Shown one piece after another: positions 54,899-64,000 of a stretch of DNA of 64,000 bases. Source of the DNA: Phycicoccus duodecadis (lineage in GTDB: Bacteria > Actinomycetota > Actinomycetes > Actinomycetales > Dermatophilaceae); assembly GCF_002846495.1 (NCBI RefSeq), contig NZ_PJNE01000001.1:2914001-2978000 (forward strand), in the 5' to 3' direction. The notes below the pieces were generated by a model. It did not search any database. It had not been told where the DNA came from and saw nothing but the letters and a program-made list of their open reading frames with translations. Within the stretch, counting starts at the first letter, position 1. Every line of letters starts with the position of its first letter. A program made the translations under genes and the position numbers.

Positions 54899-57433
54899 TC
54901 AGGCGGTGCGGGGTCCGGCCCCGCGTCGCGCCGGCGCCGGCAGCCGCAGCCGTCGCCACCAGCGCCCTCGGCGGCCCCGGGTCTCGGCGCGGACCAGGTA
55001 GGGCCGGGGGTCGGCGTCCGAGCGCAGCCGCGTCCACCGGCCGACCCCGGCGCGCATCGTGGCGCGCGCGGCCTCGCTCTCGATGTGCAGTGCCGCGGTG
55101 CGCTCGGGGTCGCCCTCGCCGGGCCCGAACACGACGGCGTCGACCATCGCCGCCACCTCGGAGGCGGCCACCCCGGGGCGACCGGTGGCGACCGGCGGGA
55201 CCGGCGGGGGCTGTGCCCCCTCGGCCGGGGTGCGGGCGGCGAGGGAGGCGGCCACGGCCGCGTCGATGTCGGCGGCCTGCTCGCGCCGGGTCACCCCGCG
55301 CGGCACGGCCACCCCGAGCGAGTGGGCCTCGGCGACCAGGTCGCGCCACACCCAGGCCGCCCGGGTCGGCACCGGGCCGGTCATGGCGTGGGCCCGCCGG
55401 CGGCGTCCCTTGAGCCGGCGCAGGGCCAGCACGTAGAACGCGACCAGCAGGGCGAGCAGCACCAGGCCGGCCAGGACCTGGAGCCAGAGCGGCCACGCGG
55501 TGACGTCGAACGGGTTCTTCCTGCGCTTGGTGACGTCGGTGGCGTTCTGCGCCTGGTCCGGGCCTTGGAGCACCGACGGCGGGCTGACCCCGGCGGGCGG
55601 CGGCACCTGGGCGCCGACCTTCTGCTCCTCGGTCTTCAGCTGCTGCTCGCTCGGGGCCTTGTCGCGGCTCGGGACGAAGGTCTGCTGGGTGAGCGCGTAC
55701 CAGCTCCCGTCGTCGAGGCGGACCTCCACCCAGGCGTGCACGTCCTTGCCGCGCACGTCCCCGTTGGCCTCCGGCGCCGCGCCCATGACGACGCGGGACG
55801 GGATGCCGAGCCGCTGGCCGACCAGGGCCAGGGTGGCGGCGTACTGCTCGTCGTTGCCGGCGAGCTTGCTCGAGCCGACGAAGCGGGTCAGCCGTGAGAT
55901 GGCGTGCCCCGGCAGGTAGACCTTCTCGTAGCTGTTGGGCGTGCCGCCGTCGGTGTAGGTCCCCTCGGTGCGCATGGCGGTGGCGAAGGCCCGCAGCTTC
56001 GACCAGGCCCCGCCGTCGGCGCGGCTGGTCCAGGCGTCGATGCGCGCGTCGAGGAAGTCGGCGTCGACCCCGGGCGAGGCCCCGGTGGCGACGTCGAGGT
56101 CCTCCGGGAGGGTGGTGGCCGGCATCGGTGGCACCAGCGCGCCCATCCGGTAGCTCTCGCCCCCGAGCAGCCCGGCCGGCACCACCGCGGTGTCGGTGCC
56201 GGTGTTCAGCCAGAGCGCGTCGGCCAGCTCCTCGGCCCGCGGGCCGCTGAACTCGATGCTGGTGGGGGCGCCGACGGTGGGCAGCCAGTTGCCGCGGTAG
56301 CCGCCGTCGGGGACGGTGACGTCGACATCGACGTGGCGGCCCCCGCCGGTGGCGGCGATGCGCGAGCCGACCTGCTGGAAGGGCAGCCCGTCGGCGTCGC
56401 GGTCGGCGGCGCCCCACACCAGGCCGTCGTAGCGGTCGAGGGTGGCGAAGCGGACCAGCTGGCCCGGCGGCAGGCCCTGGACGCGCAGGACGACCTCGTC
56501 GTAGAGCTTGGCGTCGTTGGGCTCGGTGTAGCGGCGGAAGCCCGGCAGGGGGCTGGCGAACTGCGAGACGTCGAGCGGCGGCACCAGCCGGGCCCGCACC
56601 ACCTCACGACGCTCGGCCCCGTCGAACCCCGGCAGCGCCGGGCCGGCCACGGCGCCCGCGAGCAGTGCCACCGCCGCGAGCCCGGCGCCGGTGAGCAGGC
56701 GGGCCTGCTGCCCCGCGCCGTTCTGGATCGGGGGACGGTTGCGCTGCGAGCGCACCACGAGCCACGCGACGAGCGCGGCGGCGAAGCCGACGCCCTGCAC
56801 GAAGCGGGCCGCGGTCTCCTCGGTGCCCAAGGCGATGGAGGCGGCCAGCAGCAGGAGCGGGGCGACCGCGGTCAGCGGCACGTTGGCCCACCGCCGCGCG
56901 AACCCCAGCGTGAGCGCGCCGCCCAGCAGGCCGGCCAGCCAGGGCAGGGCCAGCACCGGGCCGCGCGCGTCGACGGGGGGCAGCAGCGTCAGCCACTTCT
57001 TCCAGCCGGTGACCGCCCAGGTGGCGAGGTCGACGAAGGTCTGCGGCGTCGGGACGACCCCGCCCAGGAGGCTGTCGCGCACCGCGAACGGGCCGCCCAG
57101 CAGGAAGTACACGGCCGCCAGCACCAGGAAGGTGGTGAGCGCCATCCAGCGGAAGGCTGCGCCCAGGTGGCCGACCAGCAGCCCCAGGACCAGCCCGGCA
57201 CCCGCCGCGACGACCCACTCGGCGCCGAGGAAGCCGGTGCGCATCCCGACCAGGGCGATGGCGCAGAGCACGGCGGCGAAGCCGAGGTCGACGAGGGTGT
57301 CGCGGTCGGGGACGGCGGTGCGCCAGCGCGCGGGGGCCTCGGGGTCGCGGCGCCGACGGCGGGGCTTGTCGCCGCCGCGCAGCGCGGCGGCCAGGCTGGG
57401 GGCGGCCGGCTGGTCGGGCGTGGAGGCGGTCAC
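54899..57433 (-). CDS. Membrane transglutaminase-like (TgpA/DUF3488) protein, catalytic Cys replaced
   Basis: 844 residues. An N-terminal membrane domain of about six segments (residues 40-270) is followed by an extracytoplasmic part with the transglutaminase-like fold, one more membrane helix (WLQVLAGLVLLALLVAFYVL, around residue 680) and a cytoplasmic C-terminus. Active enzymes of this fold have a Cys in the GxCxxxA motif. Here the block reads AGNDEQYAATLALVGQRLGIPSRV, so Cys is Asp. The His region DVHAWVEVRLDDGSWY is kept, while the usual DPT is ALT. It is thus probably a non-enzymatic member. GTG 57433 overlaps the DUF58 stop by four bases. Confidence 0.87.
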   Translation of the reverse strand: MTASTPDQPAAPSLAAALRGGDKPRRRRRDPEAPARWRTAVPDRDTLVDLGFAAVLCAIALVGMRTGFLGAEWVVAAGAGLVLGLLVGHLGAAFRWMALTTFLVLAAVYFLLGGPFAVRDSLLGGVVPTPQTFVDLATWAVTGWKKWLTLLPPVDARGPVLALPWLAGLLGGALTLGFARRWANVPLTAVAPLLLLAASIALGTEETAARFVQGVGFAAALVAWLVVRSQRNRPPIQNGAGQQARLLTGAGLAAVALLAGAVAGPALPGFDGAERREVVRARLVPPLDVSQFASPLPGFRRYTEPNDAKLYDEVVLRVQGLPPGQLVRFATLDRYDGLVWGAADRDADGLPFQQVGSRIAATGGGRHVDVDVTVPDGGYRGNWLPTVGAPTSIEFSGPRAEELADALWLNTGTDTAVVPAGLLGGESYRMGALVPPMPATTLPEDLDVATGASPGVDADFLDARIDAWTSRADGGAWSKLRAFATAMRTEGTYTDGGTPNSYEKVYLPGHAISRLTRFVGSSKLAGNDEQYAATLALVGQRLGIPSRVVMGAAPEANGDVRGKDVHAWVEVRLDDGSWYALTQQTFVPSRDKAPSEQQLKTEEQKVGAQVPPPAGVSPPSVLQGPDQAQNATDVTKRRKNPFDVTAWPLWLQVLAGLVLLALLVAFYVLALRRLKGRRRRAHAMTGPVPTRAAWVWRDLVAEAHSLGVAVPRGVTRREQAADIDAAVAASLAARTPAEGAQPPPVPPVATGRPGVAASEVAAMVDAVVFGPGEGDPERTAALHIESEAARATMRAGVGRWTRLRSDADPRPYLVRAETRGRRGRWWRRLRLPAPARRGAGPRTA

Positions 57434-58992
57434 GCGAGGGCTCCGGAGAAGAGGACGCGGCGCAGGTCGCTGAGCTCGCGCACGTGGAGGATGACGATGG
57501 ACCCCAGCCGCCGCACCCCGACCGGTACGTCGGGGTCGACGACGAGGGCGACGCGTACGACCTCCGGCTCGAACTGGTCGAGGGTGCGCTGCACCTGGAT
57601 GAACGGCCGCTCGACGCCGGTGACGAGGACGGCGATGCTGGCGTCCGGGGCCAGGGCCGCGGCCTCCCCGACCGACGCGTAGAGGTCGAGCCGGCCGACG
57701 GCGGCGCGCGCGAGGGCGTCGAGGGTGAGGGGGCCGGTGGTGCGCGAGGCCGTCTGCCCGTGGCAGACGACCGTGGTGTCCTGCTCGTCGAGGATGGAGC
57801 GCAGCGCCAGCGAGGCCGCACACGAGATGGCGAGCTCGACGTCCTCATCGACGGCGGCGTAGACGTCGGGGTCGGTGTCGACGATGACGGCCAGGTGCGA
57901 GCGGCGGGTGTCGAGGAACTGGCGCACCAGGAGGCGCCCGTGCTTGGCCGACGAGCGCCAGTGCACGTAGCGCCGGTCGTCGCCGGGCTGGTACTCGCGC
58001 AGCGCGTGGAAGGCCAGGTCCGACATCGACAGGTCGGGGGTGACCTGGCCCTCCAGGTCGCGCAGCAGGCCGGCGCCGAGGCTCTCGAGGCCCACGGTGC
58101 GCGGGTGGACGACGAGCTCGGTGCGCTCGGTCCAGGCCACCGTGCGGCGTACGAGGCCCAGGGGGTCGCCGTGCACGGTGGTGGCCGGCCCCACGGGGAC
58201 CACGCCGCGCTGGGCGGTCGGCACCACGAAGAGCTCCTCGTGGGTGCGGCCGGCGCCGAGGGCGGGGAGGGTGAAGCGGGCGGCGGTCCGGCCGATGGGC
58301 AGCTCGAGCAGCAGCGGGAGCATCCCGCGGCGGCCGGTGTTGCGCACCGTGACGCGTCCGGTGGCGGGGTCCCCGACGGTGACGCGGGTCGGTTCGACCT
58401 CGGCCCGGATGAGCAGCTTCGAGCGGCCGATCGCCAGCAGGACGCAGGCCAGGACCAGCACCAGGCAGCCGGTGGCCACCATCGCGAGCTCGACCCAGGT
58501 GTAGCGCGCCGACAGCCACCAGGCGACGAGGCCGACGACCAGCACCGTCCAGCCGAGCGGCGAGACCCAGCGCAGGACCTGCATCACCGGGTGCCACACG
58601 GGGCGGGTCTGGTCGGCGATCGGGCGGATGCGGCTGCCGGTGAGGACGAGGATGCGGGCGCCGGTGTCGGTGAGGGCGCTCGGTACCTGCACGCGCGGCA
58701 GGGTGATCGTGCGGGTCTCGCCGTCGACCCGGCGGCGGACCCGTGCCCCGGAGGCGGGCTCGGCGGCGCGGGGCCGGCCGGGCCCGGTGGTGCGCAGCGT
58801 CGGCAGGGCGATGCGCGGGCCCTTGCGACCCCCGCGCCGGGAGGCGCGAGGGGCCTTGGGTGCCTTGGGCGCCTTGGGCTGCTTCGGAGGCTCGGTCGTA
58901 GGGGCCGAGCGTGACGGCCCGGCGGGGGGCGGCGTCAGGTCCGAGCGTCGGACCGTCGCCTCGGCCTCCTCCGCCCCGGTGGTGCCACTCAT
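57430..58992 (-). CDS. DUF58 domain-containing membrane protein
   Basis: 520 residues. A long Pro/Lys/Ala-rich N-terminus with KAPKAPKAP repeats (residues 35-60) precedes two adjacent membrane helices (WTVLVVGLVAWWLSA and the VATGCLVLVLACVLLA segment). The DUF58 region has HALREYQPGDDRRYVHWRSS, its defining block, followed by a von-Willebrand-like fold with VIVDTDPDVYAAVDED. DUF58 proteins work with MoxR ATPases in cell-envelope assembly or protein maturation. It is coupled to moxR and the transglutaminase-like gene by 4-nt overlaps. Confidence 0.9.
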   Translation of the reverse strand: MSGTTGAEEAEATVRRSDLTPPPAGPSRSAPTTEPPKQPKAPKAPKAPRASRRGGRKGPRIALPTLRTTGPGRPRAAEPASGARVRRRVDGETRTITLPRVQVPSALTDTGARILVLTGSRIRPIADQTRPVWHPVMQVLRWVSPLGWTVLVVGLVAWWLSARYTWVELAMVATGCLVLVLACVLLAIGRSKLLIRAEVEPTRVTVGDPATGRVTVRNTGRRGMLPLLLELPIGRTAARFTLPALGAGRTHEELFVVPTAQRGVVPVGPATTVHGDPLGLVRRTVAWTERTELVVHPRTVGLESLGAGLLRDLEGQVTPDLSMSDLAFHALREYQPGDDRRYVHWRSSAKHGRLLVRQFLDTRRSHLAVIVDTDPDVYAAVDEDVELAISCAASLALRSILDEQDTTVVCHGQTASRTTGPLTLDALARAAVGRLDLYASVGEAAALAPDASIAVLVTGVERPFIQVQRTLDQFEPEVVRVALVVDPDVPVGVRRLGSIVILHVRELSDLRRVLFSGALA

Positions 58993-59960
58993 GCGGGGAT
59001 GCGCTCCGTGGGGGGTGCCACCTCGGCGAGGATCTGGTCGATCACCTGACCGACGGTGATCCCGGCGAACTGGGCCTCGGCGGTGACGAGCAGCCGGTGG
59101 TTCAGGATCGGCTGCGCCAGCATCTTCACGTCGTCGGGGACGACGTGGTCGCGGCCCTGGCTGATGGCCCAGGTCTTGGCGCACCGCACGTAGGCCAGGC
59201 AGCCACGCACCGAGAGCCCGAGCCGGATGCTGACGTGGCGCCGGGTCTCCTCGGCCAGCCGCGAGACGTAGTCGAGGATCGCGTCGTCGACGTGCACGTC
59301 GTCGGCCAGGGCCGCCATGTCCGAGATGACCTCGGACGTGACGACGGGCTCGAGCGCCTTGGTGCGGTCACGGGTGGCGGCGTCGCGCAGCACCCGCACG
59401 GTGGCCTCGTGGTCGGGGTAGCCGAGCGTGGTCTTCATCAGGAAGCGGTCGAGCTGGGCCTCGGGGAGGCGGTAGGTGCCGGCCTGCTCGATGGGGTTCT
59501 GGGTCGCGATGACCATGAACGGCTCGCCCACGCTGTGCCGGGTCCGGTCGACGGTGACGTGCCCCTCCTCCATGACCTCCAGCAGCGCCGACTGGGTCTT
59601 GGGGGAGGCGCGGTTGATCTCGTCGGCCAGGACGATGGTCGCGAAGATCGGGCCCTGGTGGAACTCGAACTTCTTGATGTTGGGGTCGTAGATCGTGACG
59701 CCGGTGACATCGCTGGGCAGCAGGTCGGGGGTGAACTGGATGCGCGAGTTCGTCCCCTTCACGGTGCCGGCCATGGCGCGGGCCAGCTGGGTCTTGCCGG
59801 TGCCCGGGAAGTCCTCGAGGAGGAGGTGCCCCTCGGAGAGCATGCACGTCAGCGCGAGGCGGATGACGTGCTCCTTGCCCAGTACCGCCTTGTCGACGTT
59901 GGCGACCATGGCGCCGAAGGTCTGCGAGAACCAGGCGGCCTGGTCAGGGGTGACGGTCAT
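58989..59960 (-). CDS. MoxR-family AAA ATPase
   Basis: 323 residues. Walker A is EDFPGTGKTQLARAMAG (around residue 44), Walker B with the sensor region is LADEINRASPKTQSALLEVMEE, followed by ATQNPIEQAGTYRLPEAQLDRF, typical of MoxR. The C-terminal lid includes HVSIRLGLSVRGCLAYVRCAK. These chaperone-like ATPases act on client proteins together with DUF58 partners encoded downstream. It lies 43 nt after the large Ig/FN3 gene and starts the moxR-DUF58-transglutaminase operon. Confidence 0.93.
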   Translation of the reverse strand: MTVTPDQAAWFSQTFGAMVANVDKAVLGKEHVIRLALTCMLSEGHLLLEDFPGTGKTQLARAMAGTVKGTNSRIQFTPDLLPSDVTGVTIYDPNIKKFEFHQGPIFATIVLADEINRASPKTQSALLEVMEEGHVTVDRTRHSVGEPFMVIATQNPIEQAGTYRLPEAQLDRFLMKTTLGYPDHEATVRVLRDAATRDRTKALEPVVTSEVISDMAALADDVHVDDAILDYVSRLAEETRRHVSIRLGLSVRGCLAYVRCAKTWAISQGRDHVVPDDVKMLAQPILNHRLLVTAEAQFAGITVGQVIDQILAEVAPPTERIPA

Positions 59961-60003
59961 GCGTGGGAGTTCCTTCCGGTGGTGCGTCGAGGTGTGGGGG
60001 GGC

Positions 60004-63000
60004 TCACCAGGAGACATAGCTGGACGTGTAGCAGGCGCCGCCGCCGACCGGGCAGAGGCGGACGGCCACGGGGCCGTTGCCGTTCGCGACGATGACACCG
60101 GTGGTCGGCCACGAGTAGTCGTTGCCGGCGCCGTTGGTGACCAGGGTCACGGAGGAGTCGACGTACCCTCCGCCGGTCCACACCCGCACCTTCCACGAGG
60201 TGTTGCCGGGGAAGCTGCGGATGTCGAACAGCACGCGCGGGCAGCCCGGCGAGTACCGGCACGAGCCGATGCCGTTGGGGTCGGTGCCGTTCGTGCCCTT
60301 GCGGACGTTGTAGATCTCGGGCGTGGGGTTCGGCACGTTGACGGTGGCTCCGGCCCAGCCGGAGTCAGCCGCGCCGTCGCTCGAGCGGGCCCGTACCCGC
60401 ACCGTGTGGTTGCCCGGTGCGGCGCTGTTCATCGTGTACGTCGTGCGGGGCGCCTGCCACCCGCCCTGGCTGCCGTCGACCTCGAGCTGCACGGCGCTGA
60501 CGGCGCGGCCGTTGGTGGGCAGGTTCCAGCTCCAGGTGATGTCGTTACTGGCGTTGCGCGAGCCGCCCATCCCGGTGGGGGTGAGGGTGTTGCCGTAGGG
60601 CACGCCCCCGTCGCTCGCCTGGTTCGACTGGCTGCCGCCCGAGTTCACGGTCCACACGGTGAACTGGTAGCTCTTCGTGGGCGAGGTGTCGAAGGGACCC
60701 ACCGCGAAGCTCACCTGCGAGCCGGGGGTGCACCCACAGGTGTAGGTGCCGTTCTGGCCGCCGCCGGACCAGCGGATCGACGAGAACGAGCCCGCTCGGG
60801 GCTGGCCCACACCCACGGTCAGGGTGACCCGGCGGTCCGGGCCCGGGGTGCTGGCCTTGAGCGTCGGGGTCGAGGGTTGGCCGACGGACGTGAACGACGA
60901 GGAGTTGGTCCGCGGCCCCTCGAGACCGGCGCCGTTGGTGAGGGTGACGGTGTAGCGGTAGGTGTTGCCGTCGTAGGGGATGACGACATCGGCGCGGCGC
61001 ACGTCGGGCGCGGTGTCCTGCACCGCCGTCCAGGCGCCGTTGCCGACCGACTGGTAGAGGGTGTACTTCGTCGTCGGCGGCCCGTTGGGCGAGCCCTGCT
61101 CCCAGGTAATGGTCAGGGTGGCCGAGTCCTGCGCCGGGCCGGGGCCGCTGGCCTGGATGCCCGGGGCCGGCAGGGCGGGCGGGGTGCCCGCCGACTGCAT
61201 CGTGACCGCCGGCCCGAACGGCCCCGCGCCGAGCTCGTTCCAGGCCTGCACCTGCACCGACTGCTCGGCCATGTTGTCGAGGCCGGTCACGGTCGTACGC
61301 AGCGAGCTCGCCGGCACGTCCACCGTCCTGGTCTGGCCGGTCGAGGAGATCAGCCGGACCACGTACTTGGTCAGCGGGCTGCCCTCGTTCTCCGGGGCAT
61401 CCCAGCGGATGCCGAGCGTGCCGTCGCCCCGGCTCTCCATCGCGACACCGGTGACCTGGCGCGGCAGCGTGTCGGGCCGGACGGCGCCGCTGGGAGCCGA
61501 CGGGTCGCCCTCCCCGATGCCGTTGACCGCGGCGACGGTGAAGCGGTAGTCCTTGCCGTTGGTCAGGCCGGTGACCGTGCAGGGCGAGGCGGAACAGCTG
61601 AGCTGCCCCGACGAGCCCCCGGTCCAGCGCACGACGTACGAGGTGACTGCCGAGCCCCCGTCGTAGGTGGGCGGCAGCCACGCCACCCGCGCCTGGCCCC
61701 CGGCGTCGCGGTCGGCGACCGCGGCCACCTGGCGCGGGGCACCGGGACGGCCGAGCAGGGTGACCGAGACCCGGCCGTCGGCCGCCCGGTTGGGCCCGTC
61801 GCTGACGGTGATGGCCACCGACGCGGTGAGGGAGGGCTCGGCCCCGGCCGTGAGGGTGAGACGGCATCCCGAGACCGAGGTGGTGAGGCCGGTCCCGCTC
61901 TCGACGGCGGCAGCGGTGATGGAGCACGAGGGGTCGCGCAGCGGGGAGTCGAGGTAGGCCGAGACGTCGACGGTGCGCGACTCGCCTTCGGTGAGCCCGC
62001 TGACGGTGATGGGGCGCAGGCGCGCCGGCGGCTGCGCCTCGCCGCCGAGCACCCGCACGTTGATGCCGGAGGGGGTCGGCATCCCGCGCGAGGAGACCAC
62101 GAGGCGGCCCTGCGACGTGGTGGCGTCGGAGGCCGCGCCCAGCACGATGCGCCGGCCCCCCTCGCCGTCGGTGCGCAGGGTGGCGTCGGCCTTCGTCTCC
62201 CAGCGGGTCTCGAAGTCGACGTTGTCGAACGTGACCCCCACCGGCAGCCACGCGTGGCAGAACGTCGGGATGTCGATGGTGCGCTCGAGACCGCCGGCCA
62301 GGAGGGTGACGGCGCCGTCGGGGCAGCGCAGCAACGGCACCTTGGGGCCGATCTGCACCGGCACCGACACGTACGCGGTGCCGAAGTCCTTCTGGCCGAC
62401 CGCGTCCTGGTCGGTGACCTGGAGCATGACGGCCGCCGGGCCCACGTAGCCGTTGCGGGACGTGAGCTGCAGCGTGCGGTTGTCGGTGGCCGTGACCTCG
62501 AGGTTCTCCGCCGGCGACGACGACACCGTGCGGGCGGTGGTGACGGACACGACGCGGCCCCGCGGGCTCTTGACGTAGTCGTTCAGCGGCACCGTGAGCG
62601 TGGAGTCGGGGTCCATCTCGATCAGGCCGTTCTGCACCACGAAGGGCTGCCCGTTGGCCCCGGTAGGAACGTTGATGACGGCCATGGCCCGGGCGCCGTC
62701 CTCGTCCTCGATGACGTAGGGCACGGCGTAGGGATGGTCGAGGACCTTCACCGACACCCGCCGGGTCGACGGGTCGTAGCGGGCGTCGGGCGAGAGCACC
62801 TCGACGATCTGCAGCGTGGCCGGGTCGGAGTCGACGTCGGTGTCGTTGGCGAGAGCGTCGACGAGGGTGGCGGTCTCGCCGGGCTTGGGCGCCGCGACGT
62901 CGTCGTTGGCCACCGGCGGGTTGACCCAGCCCTTGACGGGACGCACCAGGATGGAGGCCCGCGAGGGGTCGAAGATGCCGTTGCTGATGCCGTAGACGAG

Positions 63001-64000
63001 GCGGTGCGGCGTGGTGGTGTCGTCGGGGACCTTGGTCGTGACGGTGCGGTTGTCGTCGACGCGCCACTGGCGCAGGGTGGCGGCGTCGTTGAGCGAGGCA
63101 GTCTCGAGGTCGACCACGTCGCCGCGGGCGATGAGGTCGTTGACCAGCGGTTTGACGGTGACGGTCTTGCCGGGCGCCGCGAGGACCTCGTCGGCCACCG
63201 CCACCGGGGGCTGCGGGTCTCCGGGCTGCACCACGCCGACCCGTACCGAGGCCCGGCTGGTGGCCCCGAAGCGGTCGCGCACCTCGTAGGTGACGACCTC
63301 GGTGCCGGCCGCCAGCGGGAACGACTCGTAGGTGATCGTCGTGGGCCCGATGCGCACGACGCGGCCGAGGGTCAGGTCGACCGCTCCCCCGTCGGCGCCG
63401 ACGACGCCGGTCACGCTGACGCTGTCGCCGTCGGGGTCGACCCCGAACGTCGGCACCGTCATGGTGATGGGGTCGCCGGCGGTGACGGTGGCCGTGAAGC
63501 TGCGGGCCACCGGCGCCTGGTCGATCCGCTGGGCGTTCGGCAGCGGCGTGACCTGCACCCGCACCCGGGCGGTCTGGGCGCGGTCCTTCATCCCCTCGGC
63601 GTAGGCGGCGTACTCGATCGTCACGAAGGTGTCGGCCGTGAGCCCCTTGGCCTCCGGCACGTAGCGGATGACGTTGCCCGAGGCGAACGCCCGCTGCTCG
63701 TCACCCGTGCTGATGACCTTGACGCTGCCGGGGTCGAGCACGAGCGGGATGCCATCGGCCATCGTGTCGTTGTCGAGCACGGGGATCGAGACGGTGTCGC
63801 CCTCGCGCACGGTCGCGCGGTCGTCCTCGAGGAGCGGCAGGGCGGTGTCGTCGGGGCCCTGCTGGAGGACGTCGATCTGCCCGGTCGTGCGCTGGGTGCC
63901 GTCGCTCACGGTGTAGACGACCTGCCCCCGGCGGGCGGCGTCGGTGCCCACCGGCCCCGGCTCACGGGCCTCGAGCCGGATCCACCGGCCCTGGTAGATC
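60004..64000 (-). CDS. Very large surface protein with Ig/cadherin-like and FN3 repeats (partial)
   Basis: More than 1330 residues are in view and the frame is open to the window edge, so the N-terminus is missing. The first half shows repeated cadherin/Ig-like units built around VLDND or LVNDL and ANDTDVD (for example SIPVLDNDTMADG, LVNDLIARGDVVD, DALANDTDVDSDP). From about 1.9 kb before the end there are at least three fibronectin-III units (APRQVAAVADRDAG, VTGLTNGKDYRFTVAAVNG, IRWDAPENEGSPL). The C-terminus has several Cys. No anchor motif is seen. Such proteins precede moxR-DUF58 genes in many actinobacteria; an envelope-assembly or adhesion role is inferred. Confidence 0.85.
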   Translation of the reverse strand, partial: IYQGRWIRLEAREPGPVGTDAARRGQVVYTVSDGTQRTTGQIDVLQQGPDDTALPLLEDDRATVREGDTVSIPVLDNDTMADGIPLVLDPGSVKVISTGDEQRAFASGNVIRYVPEAKGLTADTFVTIEYAAYAEGMKDRAQTARVRVQVTPLPNAQRIDQAPVARSFTATVTAGDPITMTVPTFGVDPDGDSVSVTGVVGADGGAVDLTLGRVVRIGPTTITYESFPLAAGTEVVTYEVRDRFGATSRASVRVGVVQPGDPQPPVAVADEVLAAPGKTVTVKPLVNDLIARGDVVDLETASLNDAATLRQWRVDDNRTVTTKVPDDTTTPHRLVYGISNGIFDPSRASILVRPVKGWVNPPVANDDVAAPKPGETATLVDALANDTDVDSDPATLQIVEVLSPDARYDPSTRRVSVKVLDHPYAVPYVIEDEDGARAMAVINVPTGANGQPFVVQNGLIEMDPDSTLTVPLNDYVKSPRGRVVSVTTARTVSSSPAENLEVTATDNRTLQLTSRNGYVGPAAVMLQVTDQDAVGQKDFGTAYVSVPVQIGPKVPLLRCPDGAVTLLAGGLERTIDIPTFCHAWLPVGVTFDNVDFETRWETKADATLRTDGEGGRRIVLGAASDATTSQGRLVVSSRGMPTPSGINVRVLGGEAQPPARLRPITVSGLTEGESRTVDVSAYLDSPLRDPSCSITAAAVESGTGLTTSVSGCRLTLTAGAEPSLTASVAITVSDGPNRAADGRVSVTLLGRPGAPRQVAAVADRDAGGQARVAWLPPTYDGGSAVTSYVVRWTGGSSGQLSCSASPCTVTGLTNGKDYRFTVAAVNGIGEGDPSAPSGAVRPDTLPRQVTGVAMESRGDGTLGIRWDAPENEGSPLTKYVVRLISSTGQTRTVDVPASSLRTTVTGLDNMAEQSVQVQAWNELGAGPFGPAVTMQSAGTPPALPAPGIQASGPGPAQDSATLTITWEQGSPNGPPTTKYTLYQSVGNGAWTAVQDTAPDVRRADVVIPYDGNTYRYTVTLTNGAGLEGPRTNSSSFTSVGQPSTPTLKASTPGPDRRVTLTVGVGQPRAGSFSSIRWSGGGQNGTYTCGCTPGSQVSFAVGPFDTSPTKSYQFTVWTVNSGGSQSNQASDGGVPYGNTLTPTGMGGSRNASNDITWSWNLPTNGRAVSAVQLEVDGSQGGWQAPRTTYTMNSAAPGNHTVRVRARSSDGAADSGWAGATVNVPNPTPEIYNVRKGTNGTDPNGIGSCRYSPGCPRVLFDIRSFPGNTSWKVRVWTGGGYVDSSVTLVTNGAGNDYSWPTTGVIVANGNGPVAVRLCPVGGGACYTSSYVSW

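Overview
The window is very GC-rich (roughly 70% or more by eye) and carries Lsr2, Ku/LigD end joining, Ino1, DisA and an lsr2-clpC-mutY-disA-radA gene order. This points to an actinobacterium. The gene content looks most like Micrococcales (Intrasporangiaceae-like), but that placement is inference, not a database result. No rRNA, convincing tRNA, CRISPR array, transposase or integrase was found. Most genes look like vertically inherited chromosome.

Layout. 1-3.3 kb: end of a fatty-acid desaturase, a secreted CAP-domain protein, a TauE/SafE permease and an FAD oxidoreductase. 3.3-23.7 kb: a large myo-inositol catabolism island. A LacI regulator and a phytanoyl-CoA-dioxygenase-like gene lie at its edge. 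Then, on the minus strand, come an SDR, an inositol-dehydrogenase-like gene, an ABC sugar importer (ATPase, permease, lipoprotein) and a long operon iolE-iolC-aldolase-iolB-idh-iolD-lacI-idh. The methylmalonate-semialdehyde dehydrogenase gene iolA diverges from a GntR/UTRA regulator, which is followed by a transaldolase-like gene. Every step from myo-inositol to acetyl-CoA and DHAP has a candidate gene. A shared palindrome family (TTGTCCTGACAA / AATGTCATGACATT) sits at four separate places in the island.

23.8-26.6 kb: lysS, a small membrane protein, lsr2 and an FhuF-like Fe-S protein. 26.7-30.1 kb: ppsR and PEP synthase. 30.1-34.7 kb: a non-homologous end-joining cluster (LigD polymerase and LigD ligase as separate genes, a TOPRIM protein, an SPFH-like protein, Ku). 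34.8-37.3 kb: a secreted HExxH protein convergent with an ArgA-like acetyltransferase. 37.7-45.9 kb: clpC, a Nei-type glycosylase with an apparent 5' frameshift, an acid phosphatase, mutY, disA and radA. 45.9-53.3 kb: rplI-rpsR-ssb-rpsF, a GT87-like membrane protein, a bifunctional PBP, a PadR regulator and ino1. 53.5-54.8 kb: a small unknown gene, an HTH regulator and a divergent 38-residue secreted peptide. 54.9-64 kb: a transglutaminase-like protein lacking its cysteine, DUF58, MoxR, and a very large Ig/FN3 protein that runs off the window.

The genome therefore appears both to make inositol (Ino1, 52 kb) and to degrade it (iol genes, 5-22 kb). Many start codons lie 6-8 nt after a TANNNT -10 box, suggesting that leaderless transcripts are common.
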